A DNA stretch of 64,000 nucleotides from Flavobacterium sp. Leaf82 (lineage in GTDB: Bacteria; Bacteroidota; Bacteroidia; Flavobacteriales; Flavobacteriaceae), in the NCBI RefSeq assembly GCF_001422725.1, contig NZ_LMMA01000033.1:62001-126000 (forward strand). The letters run 5' to 3'. Position numbers and translations under genes: made by a program. The notes beneath the pieces are model-generated. The model searched no databases and was not told the DNA's origin. It was given only the letters and a program-made list of their open reading frames with translations. Positions 8,033 through 15,945 of this stretch are shown here, one piece after another (position 1 is the stretch's first letter; every line of letters starts with the position of its first letter).

Positions 8033-9019
8033 TTATCTTCTTCCACCACCGCCTCCGCTATATGATCTTCCGCCACCGCCACCGCCGCCAGATGATCTCA
8101 TGCTTCCGCCACTACCGCTGTTCATAGAACGGGATGGGCTAGGAGAGTAGCTTCTTGATGAATTGCCACTATCGTAACTTCTCGTTGTTGTGTTACTTGA
8201 TGATCTTCTGTTTGAGTAATCATAACTGTTGCTTTGACCTTGAGTCGTACTTCTTCTGTTTGTAAAAGTAGGGCTTGAAGAGTTGTATGTTCTTCCGTTT
8301 ACAGAAGAGCTTCTTCTGTAGTCAGAGTAGCCATTTTGTCTGTTAGTTGTATAGCTTCCTCTGTTTGTAGTATAACTTCTGTTTGAACTGTAGTTTCTGT
8401 TACTGTTATATCCTCTGTTTGTAGTAAAGTTTCTGTTAGAAGCATAATTTCTTCCTCCATAATATGCAGCAGAACCTCTTCTTCCATAACTGTAAGAGTA
8501 GTTGTTATATCCGTAATAAGGTCTGTAATAACCAGGGTAGCCCCATCCGCCTCCCCAGTATCCAGGATATCCCCATCCGTATCCAGGGTAGCCCCAATAA
8601 CCTCCTCCATATCCGTAACCGTAATATGGATATCCAAAACCAAAGCCGAATCCCATTGACCATGTAGGGTCAGAGTAAACGTTTACTGAAACTTCTGAAT
8701 TGGCACTTCCCCAAGCCGGGTAAGCAGTTGCTACTGTTTGTGTGCTGTCGCTATCTTGATAATTGCCGTAACTGTCAACATCTGTAAAAATTTCGGTTGG
8801 CTGATTATCATCTTGCAAAGATTTAAAGTAATCTTTGTATTGATTGTTAGTATTTGTGGTGTTTGTCTGAGCATACGTTCTTGGTGAGCCACCATATACT
8901 CCGTCATTATCATTGTAAGAAGTATTTTGGTAAGAACCACACGATGCTAAAAGAAAACTCAGTAATCCAATTAAGTAAATATGACTTGAGTTTTGGCGAA
9001 GAGAAGTATAAGTTTTCAT
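8033..9019 (-). CDS. Low-complexity Gly/Tyr/Asn/Ser-rich lipoprotein, unknown function
   Basis: A 328-residue protein with an N-terminal hydrophobic segment and lipobox LLASC (C27), so probably membrane-anchored. After an acidic region, residues about 120-185 are Gly/Tyr/Pro/Trp-rich (YGYGGGYWGYPGYGWGYPG), about 185-245 are repeats of NRxYTTNRG type, and the tail is Ser/Arg/Gly-rich ending in poly-Gly. No domain is recognised. Long overlapping frames on both strands here come from the biased composition and are not genes. It directly precedes the OMPP1-type gene and is divergent from proS. Confidence 0.72.
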   Translation of the reverse strand: MKTYTSLRQNSSHIYLIGLLSFLLASCGSYQNTSYNDNDGVYGGSPRTYAQTNTTNTNNQYKDYFKSLQDDNQPTEIFTDVDSYGNYQDSDSTQTVATAYPAWGSANSEVSVNVYSDPTWSMGFGFGFGYPYYGYGYGGGYWGYPGYGWGYPGYWGGGWGYPGYYRPYYGYNNYSYSYGRRGSAAYYGGRNYASNRNFTTNRGYNSNRNYSSNRSYTTNRGSYTTNRQNGYSDYRRSSSVNGRTYNSSSPTFTNRRSTTQGQSNSYDYSNRRSSSNTTTRSYDSGNSSRSYSPSPSRSMNSGSGGSMRSSGGGGGGGRSYSGGGGGRR

Positions 9020-9049
9020 ATCTGTGGTGTTTTTTATTGTTGCACATTA

Positions 9050-9057
9050 CAAAAATA
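9050..9057 (-). promoter_or_regulatory. -7 promoter box of the lipoprotein/OMPP1 genes
   Basis: Minus-strand TATTTTTG matches TAnnTTTG, 30 bp upstream of the lipoprotein start, in the divergent intergenic region shared with proS. No well-spaced -33 TTG was found. Confidence 0.45.
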
Positions 9058-9120
9058 GTTAGTTTTGTCAAACTATTTAGTTAAAATTATTAAAACAAAA
9101 TTTGTGCCAAACTATTCAAT

Positions 9121-10599
9121 ATGAGTAAGAACCTCACTACAAGATCAGAAGATTATTCGAAATGGTATAACGAGCTGGTTGTAAAGGCAGATCTAGCCGA
9201 AAATTCAGGCGTTAGGGGATGTATGGTTATTAAACCTTACGGATATGCTATTTGGGAAAAAATGCAGGCTGAGTTAGATAGAATGTTTAAAGAAACAGGA
9301 CATCAAAATGCGTACTTCCCTTTATTTGTGCCTAAGAGCATGTTTGAGGCTGAAGAGAAAAATGCAGAAGGATTTGCAAAAGAGTGTGCTATCGTAACAC
9401 ATTATAGATTAAAAAACGATCCGGACAAACCCGGAAAACTAATGGTTGACCCAAATGCTAAACTAGAAGAAGAACTAATTGTTCGTCCTACCAGTGAAGC
9501 TATTATTTGGTCTACCTATAAAGGATGGGTGCAATCTTACAGAGATTTACCTTTGCTAATTAATCAATGGGCAAATGTAGTTCGTTGGGAAATGCGTACA
9601 CGTTTATTTTTAAGAACTGCTGAGTTTTTGTGGCAGGAAGGACATACGGCACATGCTACAAAGGCAGAAGCTATAGAAGAATCTGAAAAAATGATGAATG
9701 TTTATGCTGATTTTGTTCAGGATTTTATGGCTATTCCGGTTGTAAAAGGTATAAAAACCGAAACAGAACGTTTTGCCGGTGCTGATGAAACCTATTGTAT
9801 CGAAGCTTTGATGCAAGACGGAAAAGCTTTGCAAGCGGGAACATCTCACTTTTTAGGACAAAACTTTGCAAAAGCTTTTGATGTGAAGTTTGCAAATGCC
9901 GAAGGAAAACAAGAACACGTTTGGGGAACCTCTTGGGGAGTTTCTACTCGTTTAATGGGAGCTTTGGTTATGACGCACTCAGATGATCAGGGATTGGTTT
10001 TGCCTCCTAATTTAGCGCCAATACAAGTTGTTATTGTGCCAATTTATAAAACAGACGAGCAATTTGCTGAAATTACAACCGCTGTTAACGAATTGACAGC
10101 TAAATTAAAGAAGTTAAAGATCTCTGTTAAATATGATGACAGAACAACTCAAAAACCAGGATTCAAGTTTGCTGAATGGGAATTAAAAGGAGTTCCTGTT
10201 AGAATTGCTGTTGGACCAAAAGATTTAGAAAATGGAACTTTTGAAGTTGCCAGACGTGATACATTGACAAAAGAGACAGTTTCTGGTGAAGGAATAGTTA
10301 CTTATATAAATGACTTGTTAGAACAGATTCAAACTGATTTATTTAATAAAGCATTAGAGTATCGTAATACTCATGTTACGGAAGTAAATAGTTTTGAGGA
10401 ATTTAAAGAAATTTTAGACGGTAAAGGTGGTTTTGTATCTGCACATTGGGATGGAACTGCAGCTACTGAAGAGAAGATAAAAGATTTGACAAAAGCTACG
10501 ATTCGATGCATTCCTTTGGATGCTGTAGAAGAGGCGGGAACCTGTGTGTTTACTGGTAATCCGTCTACAAAAAGAGTGCTTTTTGCTAAGGCATATTAA
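9121..10599 (+). CDS. proS: Prolyl-tRNA synthetase (archaeal/eukaryotic type)
   Basis: A 492-residue class II synthetase charging tRNA-Pro. Motif 2 is NVVRWEMRTRLFLRTAEFLW (about 140-160) followed by QEGHTAH; motif 3 contains GTSWGVSTRLMGALVMTHSD (about 278-297) followed by DQGLVLPPNLAP; the anticodon-binding domain starts near QVVIVPIYK. The short length, the absence of the long editing insertion of E. coli ProRS and the C-terminal zinc-like domain ending KRVLFAKAY place it in the archaeal/eukaryotic-type branch, which is normal for Bacteroidota. It precedes three tRNA-Glu genes and rpsT on the same strand. Confidence 0.96.
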   Translation: MSKNLTTRSEDYSKWYNELVVKADLAENSGVRGCMVIKPYGYAIWEKMQAELDRMFKETGHQNAYFPLFVPKSMFEAEEKNAEGFAKECAIVTHYRLKNDPDKPGKLMVDPNAKLEEELIVRPTSEAIIWSTYKGWVQSYRDLPLLINQWANVVRWEMRTRLFLRTAEFLWQEGHTAHATKAEAIEESEKMMNVYADFVQDFMAIPVVKGIKTETERFAGADETYCIEALMQDGKALQAGTSHFLGQNFAKAFDVKFANAEGKQEHVWGTSWGVSTRLMGALVMTHSDDQGLVLPPNLAPIQVVIVPIYKTDEQFAEITTAVNELTAKLKKLKISVKYDDRTTQKPGFKFAEWELKGVPVRIAVGPKDLENGTFEVARRDTLTKETVSGEGIVTYINDLLEQIQTDLFNKALEYRNTHVTEVNSFEEFKEILDGKGGFVSAHWDGTAATEEKIKDLTKATIRCIPLDAVEEAGTCVFTGNPSTKRVLFAKAY

Positions 10600-10627
10600 A
10601 AAATTTTATTTTTTTTTGCATCAGCTA

Positions 10628-10657
10628 TTGTGCAACTAAAAAATAGATGTATCTTTG
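10628..10657 (+). promoter_or_regulatory. Promoter of the tRNA-Glu cluster
   Basis: TTG at 10628-10630 and TATCTTTG at 10650-10657, 19 bp apart, fit the Bacteroidota consensus TTG-N17-23-TAnnTTTG. The first tRNA begins 20 bp downstream. Confidence 0.75.
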
Positions 10658-10676
10658 CATCCGCATTAGGGAAGCA

Positions 10677-10748
10677 GGCCCGTTCGTCTATCGGTTAGGA
10701 CGCATGGTTTTCATCCATGTAAGAGCGGTTCGATTCCGCTACGGGCTA
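10677..10748 (+). tRNA. tRNA-Glu (anticodon TTC), copy 1
   Basis: 72 nt. Acceptor arms GGCCCGT and ACGGGCT pair with a G1-U72 wobble; D arm GTCT...GGAC; anticodon stem CATGG/CCATG with loop TTTTCAT giving TTC; T arm AGCGG-TTCGATT-CCGCT. CCA is not encoded. Sequence is identical to copy 2. Confidence 0.96.
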
Positions 10749-10793
10749 CTACTTTTTTTGCGAAATTGTTCTTTAAATACTGAGAATTAAAAT

Positions 10794-10865
10794 GGCCCGT
10801 TCGTCTATCGGTTAGGACGCATGGTTTTCATCCATGTAAGAGCGGTTCGATTCCGCTACGGGCTA
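10794..10865 (+). tRNA. tRNA-Glu (anticodon TTC), copy 2
   Basis: 72 nt, identical to copy 1 over its full length, 45 bp downstream of it. Flanking sequence differs, so the duplication is confined to the tRNA. Confidence 0.96.
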
Positions 10866-10907
10866 CAATTTCAATTAATATAATTGAAGAAAACTTAGAA
10901 CGAGAAT

Positions 10908-10979
10908 GGTCTGTTCGTCTAGGGGTTAGGACTCCAGGCTTTCGTCCTGGTAACAGGGGTTCGATTCCCTTACAGACTA
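10908..10979 (+). tRNA. Divergent tRNA-Glu (anticodon TTC), copy 3
   Basis: 72 nt. Acceptor GGTCTGT/ACAGACT again with G1-U72; D arm GTCTAGGGGTTAGGAC; anticodon stem CCAGG/CCTGG with loop CTTTCGT. Positions 34-36 read TTC, so it is a glutamate tRNA, but the anticodon arm, T stem and acceptor differ from copies 1 and 2, and position 37 is G rather than A. Confidence 0.88.
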
Positions 10980-11134
10980 CTAAAATTAGTTGTGAATAAG
11001 TTTTATAAAATAAAAATTGGTGTCTCGATTTTTATTTTATTAGTTAAAACCAAAGTGATTGCTTAGCAATTGTGGGAGGTTTTTCTTTTTTAACTAGTAT
11101 CTATAACAATTATTACATCTAAAATTAAAACAAA

Positions 11135-11386
11135 ATGGCAAATCATAAGTCAGCATTAAAAAGAATCAGAAGTAACGAAAAAAGAAGAGTTCTTAACAGA
11201 TATCAACATAAAACTACTCGTAACGCTATTAAAGCATTAAGAATAGCTACTGATAAATCTGATGCAACTTCAAAATTATCAACTGTAATCTCTATGATTG
11301 ATAAATTAGCTAAAAAGAACATCATTCATGATAATAAAGCTTCTAACTTGAAGTCTAAATTAACTAAGCATGTTGCTAAATTGTAA
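11135..11386 (+). CDS. rpsT: 30S ribosomal protein S20
   Basis: An 83-residue basic protein beginning MANHKSALKRIRSNEKRRVLNR, the S20 signature, with the C-terminal KNIIHDNKASNLKSKLTKHV. S20 binds 16S rRNA at the body of the small subunit. Length is normal for the family. The leader after the tRNAs is 155 bases and the gene ends in a strong terminator. Confidence 0.97.
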   Translation: MANHKSALKRIRSNEKRRVLNRYQHKTTRNAIKALRIATDKSDATSKLSTVISMIDKLAKKNIIHDNKASNLKSKLTKHVAKL

Positions 11387-11411
11387 TTAACTACAATTTC
11401 CTAAAATATAT

Positions 11412-11441
11412 AAAAAGTCCTCTTTAAGAGGACTTTTTTTG
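11412..11441 (+). terminator. Rho-independent terminator of rpsT
   Basis: Near-perfect arms AAGTCCTCTT and AAGAGGACTT with one base between them, then a run of T. Confidence 0.92.
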
Positions 11442-11550
11442 TTTCAAACAAACTGTTTTTTAGTTTTTAAAATCAAAAAAAATCCCAAAGTACAGGTTAT
11501 CTATGGGAATTTTGAGTTTGTGAAATCTGTTTTTTATGTTTATAGCCAAT

Positions 11551-11662
11551 TGCGTTAGGGATGGAAGCGGTATCCTTTTGTGATAATCCAAACTTTTTGA
11601 TTTTTAATAAACGAACTGGAACAAAAGATTTAGCGTACAGCCCGACCCGTAGGGAAACGCCA
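11551..11662 (+). repeat. GCGTTAGGGAT-type dispersed element, copy 1
   Basis: About 112 nt starting TGCGTTAGGGATGGAAGCGG, continuing TATCC, a variable centre, then AAAAGATTTAGCG, CAGCCCGACCCG and ending GGGAAACGCC. Start and end can pair (GCGTT with AACGC). It resembles the copy at 60934-61042 and the degraded one at 6350-6424. It fills most of the gap between rpsT and the response regulator; no gene is seen there. Confidence 0.75.
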
Positions 11663-11692
11663 TAAGACTTAATCTATAATTGCAGAATAGAT

Positions 11693-12106
11693 TTAAAGAT
11701 TGATTTTCTTTTTTAGATATTCTAACATAGGTTGTGTAATAGGTTTTGAAAGAAAATCTATAATGATAGGATATTTTTTTGCTTTGGCTAAATCGTCAGG
11801 ATCAATTGTTGAGGATAATACAATTACGTGTGCAGAATTAAAGTCTGCATAAGCAGGAGAAGTAAAGTGATCCAGAAATTCCCAGCCGCCCATTACTGGC
11901 ATATTTAGGTCTAAGAATATTAATTCCGGTTTTTTGTTTACTTTGTTTTTATTGTTGGTGTATTTTAAATTGTTAAAATGATGTAGCGCTTCTTCGCCAT
12001 TTTGAGCTGTTATAATTTCTTTGGAAAATGATGATTTTGAAATTACTTTTTTGCATAACATTAATGTGATAGGATCGTCGTCAATGCATAAAATTTGCTC
12101 CAGCAT
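11693..12106 (-). CDS. CheY-like single-domain response regulator
   Basis: A 137-residue receiver domain with nothing attached. Acidic cluster DDD at 9-11, phospho-acceptor D66 in FLDLNMP, S98/S99 at the Thr/Ser position, and K121 in FLSKP. An insertion rich in Asn/Lys (about 49-59) lengthens the loop before strand 3. It starts 5 bp after the PAS histidine kinase, so the kinase is its likely phosphodonor. With no output domain it probably acts by protein contact or as a relay. Confidence 0.93.
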   Translation of the reverse strand: MLEQILCIDDDPITLMLCKKVISKSSFSKEIITAQNGEEALHHFNNLKYTNNKNKVNKKPELIFLDLNMPVMGGWEFLDHFTSPAYADFNSAHVIVLSSTIDPDDLAKAKKYPIIIDFLSKPITQPMLEYLKKKINL

Positions 12107-12111
12107 AAAAA

Positions 12112-13821
12112 TTAATTTTTAAATGTTATTGTAAATGTCGTTCCTTTATTTACTTCGCTTTCAATACTTATTGTTCCACCCATTGTTTCTACCTGTGATT
12201 TTACGAGATATAAACCTAGTCCTTTGCTGTCAGGATAATTGTGAAATCTTTGATACAAACCAAAAACTTTGTCACCGTTTCTTTCCAGGTCAATCCCAAT
12301 TCCGTTGTCTTTAAAAGTTAAAATTGCCTGATGTTCAATTTGTTCTGCGGTAATTGATATTTTTAATTTTCTGTTTTCAGATTTGTATTTAATCGAGTTG
12401 GTGAGCAAATTAAGTAAAATGCTTTCAATATATGCTTTGTTCGTATTTAATAATGGAACTTTTTCGAAATTTAGTTTGATGATTGGTTTGTGTAATTCGA
12501 TTTGAAAAGATAATTGACTAAATACATTTTCGAAAACCTCTTTTAAAGAAACTTCTTCTTTTTGCATAGAAGGGTTGTCTTTGATAATAATTACTTTTAC
12601 CAAATCATTGATTGTTTCGTTTAAAAGGTGAGTTGATTTAGTAAAACCAGCAAGGATTTCTTCTAATTCCGGATTTTCAATGGCAATATCTTCAATGAGA
12701 TTTAATAACCCAATTAGATTTGACAATGGTGCCCGTAAATTATGTGATGTGATGTACGAAAATTGTTTTAGGTCCTTGTTGTTTTGAGTTAACTCCCTAA
12801 TTAGATGTTCTTTTTCTGTTTCTAATTTTTTCTCATCTGTAATGTCTCTTTGTATCGAGATCCAGTGCGAAATAACACCTTCGTTGTTGAAAATTGGAAT
12901 CATAGAGAATCGAACCCAGTATTCTTCATTTTTCTTTGTGTAACTAATTGTTTCTATCAGGCATTCTTCTTCGTTTTTTATTGCTCTTAATAGTTTTTTC
13001 AGTTCTTCTGAATCAGATTTTGGTCCTTTAAATATATTGGTAGATTTTCCTATTATTTCATGCGAAAGATATCCGGACATGTGTGAAAATGCAGGATTAA
13101 CGTAGACTATTTTTGGGATTTTTCGGTCTGATGAGTTTGCTTCTGTAATTAAGATCGAATCTTTAGATTGTGTAATTACGGTTTCCAGAAGTTTTAATCG
13201 CTGCTCTTCTTCTTTTTGCTTGGTAATATCCTGAATGGCTCCAATCATTCTAATGGCTCTTCCGTTTTCATCTTTCAATAAAAAACCACGATCAAGAACA
13301 TATTTGTAGCTTCCGTCAGCACATCTAAAACGATATTGATCTTGCCATTTTTCAGTTTTTTGTTCAATAAAAGAATATAGTTTAATTGACATTCTGATAC
13401 TGTCTTCAGGATGAATTTTATCAAACCACCATTTCGATGTTTTCCCAACATCAGCAGATTTGTAACCAAAAATACTTTCTATTCCCTTATTCCAGTTGAT
13501 ACTGTCTTCCTGAATTTTCCAATCCCAAATTGTATCGCTTGTTGCTTTTGCAACAATGTCGTATTTTTCATTGGATTCCTTAATTTCTTCGTTTGTACTT
13601 TTTAATTTTTCAAAAACGGAAACATTTTTTCTTTCTTTTTTTGAAAGTATATATTTGAAGATAAAACCTGTAGCGAGGATAAAAATAATGTCTTTTAAGA
13701 AAAACAAATAAAAATATTCTAGTTTAGAAAAGTAGGTAGTAAGTATTTTATGACAGACTGCTGCCATAATTAGCGATATGATAACGTAAATTAGAGTAAT
13801 TTGGAGAGTTTTACTTTTCAT
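12112..13821 (-). CDS. Membrane PAS-PAS sensor histidine kinase
   Basis: A 569-residue kinase. Two N-terminal membrane segments (about 8-28 and 37-58) with almost no periplasmic loop, then two PAS/PAC modules (about 85-200, with WDWKIQEDSINWN; and 210-335, with VNPAFSHMSGY and ISIQRDITDEKK), a phosphoacceptor helix with H360 in SHNLRAPLSN, and a HATPase domain (N box LLNLLTNSIKYK, G boxes KDNGIGID and KGLGLYLVKSQVE). It autophosphorylates on H360. The signal is unknown; PAS modules suggest an intracellular ligand or redox input. It is immediately upstream of the CheY-like gene. Confidence 0.93.
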   Translation of the reverse strand: MKSKTLQITLIYVIISLIMAAVCHKILTTYFSKLEYFYLFFLKDIIFILATGFIFKYILSKKERKNVSVFEKLKSTNEEIKESNEKYDIVAKATSDTIWDWKIQEDSINWNKGIESIFGYKSADVGKTSKWWFDKIHPEDSIRMSIKLYSFIEQKTEKWQDQYRFRCADGSYKYVLDRGFLLKDENGRAIRMIGAIQDITKQKEEEQRLKLLETVITQSKDSILITEANSSDRKIPKIVYVNPAFSHMSGYLSHEIIGKSTNIFKGPKSDSEELKKLLRAIKNEEECLIETISYTKKNEEYWVRFSMIPIFNNEGVISHWISIQRDITDEKKLETEKEHLIRELTQNNKDLKQFSYITSHNLRAPLSNLIGLLNLIEDIAIENPELEEILAGFTKSTHLLNETINDLVKVIIIKDNPSMQKEEVSLKEVFENVFSQLSFQIELHKPIIKLNFEKVPLLNTNKAYIESILLNLLTNSIKYKSENRKLKISITAEQIEHQAILTFKDNGIGIDLERNGDKVFGLYQRFHNYPDSKGLGLYLVKSQVETMGGTISIESEVNKGTTFTITFKN

Positions 13822-13962
13822 TACTCAAATATAGTTAAATTAACTATAATTAAACAATAACGAAAGTTCAATTTGGAGGTTAAATTTACATTGTTTTAAC
13901 GAACTAATTACTTGTCTATACGCAAACTATCGCAGAAACGTTTTTTATATCAAAATAAAGTG

Positions 13963-13970
13963 TACCTTTG
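13963..13970 (+). promoter_or_regulatory. -7 promoter box of typA
   Basis: TACCTTTG matches TAnnTTTG, 19 bp before the typA ATG. The -33 region lacks a clean TTG. Confidence 0.6.
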
Positions 13971-13989
13971 CACCCATTAAAAATCACAG

Positions 13990-15786
13990 ATGGAATCTAT
14001 TAGAAACATTGCAATTATTGCCCACGTCGATCACGGTAAAACCACTTTGGTTGATAAAATTATGTATCACTGTCAATTATTTCGTGACAACGAAAACACA
14101 GGTGATTTAATTCTTGATAATAACGATTTAGAGCGTGAGAGAGGTATTACTATTACTTCAAAAAACGTTTCAGTTCAATATAAAGGAACAAAAATCAATA
14201 TTATTGATACTCCTGGTCACGCCGATTTTGGAGGAGAAGTAGAACGTGTATTAAACATGGCCGATGGTGTATGTTTGCTAGTTGATGCTTTTGAAGGTCC
14301 AATGCCACAAACGCGTTTTGTATTACAAAAAGCGATTGATCTTGGTTTAAAGCCTTGTGTAGTTATAAATAAAGTTGATAAAGAAAACTGTACTCCTGAA
14401 GAAGTTCATGAAAAAGTTTTTGACTTAATGTTCGAATTAGGTGCTGAAGAATGGCAGTTGGATTTTCCAACAGTTTATGGTTCTGCTAAAAACAACTGGA
14501 TGTCTGATCATTGGGAAAACGTAACTGATAATGTTGAAGCATTATTGGATATGGTTGTTGCTAATGTACCTGCTCCTAAAGTTTCTGAAGGAACACCACA
14601 AATGTTGATTACTTCTTTAGATTTCTCAGCCTTTACAGGTCGTATTGCTATTGGTCGTCTTGAAAGAGGAGTTCTTAAAGAAGGTATGCCAATTTCATTA
14701 GTAAAAAGAGATGGTACGGTATCTAAATCTCGTATCAAAGAACTTCATACTTTTGAAGGACTTGGTCGTAAAAAAGTACAAGAGGTTATTGCTGGAGATA
14801 TTTGTGCAATCATTGGAGTTGAAGGTTTTGAAATTGGTGATACTATTGCTGATCATGAAAATCCTGAAGGTCTAAAAACGATTGATATCGATGAGCCTAC
14901 AATGAGTATGTTGTTTACAATCAATGACTCACCTTTCTTTGGTAAAGAGGGTAAATTTGTAACTTCTCGTCATATTAGAGAAAGATTAACAAAAGAATTA
15001 GAGAAAAACTTAGCTATGAAGTTAGGTGAAACTGATTCTGCAGATAAATTCATGGTTTTTGGTCGTGGAGTACTTCACTTATCTGTTCTTATTGAAACAA
15101 TGAGAAGAGAAGGGTATGAGCTACAAATTGGACAGCCACAAGTTATCATCAAAGAAATTGATGGTAAAAAATGTGAACCAATTGAGGAATTGACAATCGA
15201 TTTACCAGAAAACCTTTCAGGTAGAGCAGTTGAATTCGTTACATTGCGTAAAGGAGAAATGCTTTCTATGGAAACTAAAGGGGAGCGTATGATTGTGAAA
15301 TTTAATATTCCATCACGTGGAATTATTGGATTGCGTAATCAATTACTTACTGCAACAGCTGGTGAGGCTATTATGGCGCACCGTTTTATTGGATATGAGC
15401 CTTACAAAGGAGAAATTGCCGGACGTAACAAAGGTTCATTGATTTCTATGGAAAAAGGAAAAGCTATTCCTTATTCTATCGATAAATTGCAAGATCGTGG
15501 TAAGTTTTTTGTTGAACCAAATGCTGAAATTTACGAAGGTCAGGTTATTGGTGAAAACTCTCGTGCTGATGATATGTGTGTGAACGTAACTAAAGAGAAA
15601 AAACAATCTAACGTTCGTTCTTCTGGAAATGACGAAAAAGCAAGAATCATCCCTCCAATTATTTTTTCATTAGAGGAAGCTTTAGAGTATATTCAAAAAG
15701 ATGAATATGTAGAGGTAACTCCAAAATCTATTCGTTTGAGAAAAATCTATTTGACAGAAACTGATAGAAAAAGATTTAAAATCTAA
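13990..15786 (+). CDS. typA: Ribosome-binding GTPase TypA/BipA
   Basis: A 598-residue translational GTPase of the EF-G superfamily. G1 is AHVDHGKT (11-18), the switch I threonine lies in RERGITITSK, G3 is DTPGHADFGGEVERV, G4 is NKVD. Beta-barrel domain 2 and two EF-G-like domains follow, and the family-specific C-terminal domain contains SIRLRKIYL. BipA binds the 70S ribosome and helps 50S assembly and growth under stress. Length is the family norm. It has its own promoter box and a terminator, so it is monocistronic. Confidence 0.96.
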   Translation: MESIRNIAIIAHVDHGKTTLVDKIMYHCQLFRDNENTGDLILDNNDLERERGITITSKNVSVQYKGTKINIIDTPGHADFGGEVERVLNMADGVCLLVDAFEGPMPQTRFVLQKAIDLGLKPCVVINKVDKENCTPEEVHEKVFDLMFELGAEEWQLDFPTVYGSAKNNWMSDHWENVTDNVEALLDMVVANVPAPKVSEGTPQMLITSLDFSAFTGRIAIGRLERGVLKEGMPISLVKRDGTVSKSRIKELHTFEGLGRKKVQEVIAGDICAIIGVEGFEIGDTIADHENPEGLKTIDIDEPTMSMLFTINDSPFFGKEGKFVTSRHIRERLTKELEKNLAMKLGETDSADKFMVFGRGVLHLSVLIETMRREGYELQIGQPQVIIKEIDGKKCEPIEELTIDLPENLSGRAVEFVTLRKGEMLSMETKGERMIVKFNIPSRGIIGLRNQLLTATAGEAIMAHRFIGYEPYKGEIAGRNKGSLISMEKGKAIPYSIDKLQDRGKFFVEPNAEIYEGQVIGENSRADDMCVNVTKEKKQSNVRSSGNDEKARIIPPIIFSLEEALEYIQKDEYVEVTPKSIRLRKIYLTETDRKRFKI

Positions 15787-15810
15787 ATCCATTTCTAACA
15801 TTTAATATTG

Positions 15811-15862
15811 AAAATCCCAAATTCCTCCCGAGATATCGGAACTGGAATTTGGGATTTTTTTA
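15811..15862 (+). terminator. Rho-independent terminator of typA
   Basis: Perfect arms AAAATCCCAAATTCC and GGAATTTGGGATTTT around an 18-nt loop, followed by T residues. Confidence 0.88.
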
Positions 15863-15945
15863 TATCTTTTTTTGAGTTCTAAACTTAATCTCTTAAGACT
15901 ACGATTAGAATTAACGATCCTATTTGAATAATGATTATAAGTTTA

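Noticed and set aside
8299..8643. Long alternative frames inside the Gly/Tyr-rich lipoprotein gene on both strands
   Set aside because: Biased repeats keep several frames open; only the lipobox-bearing frame has a signal and sensible composition.
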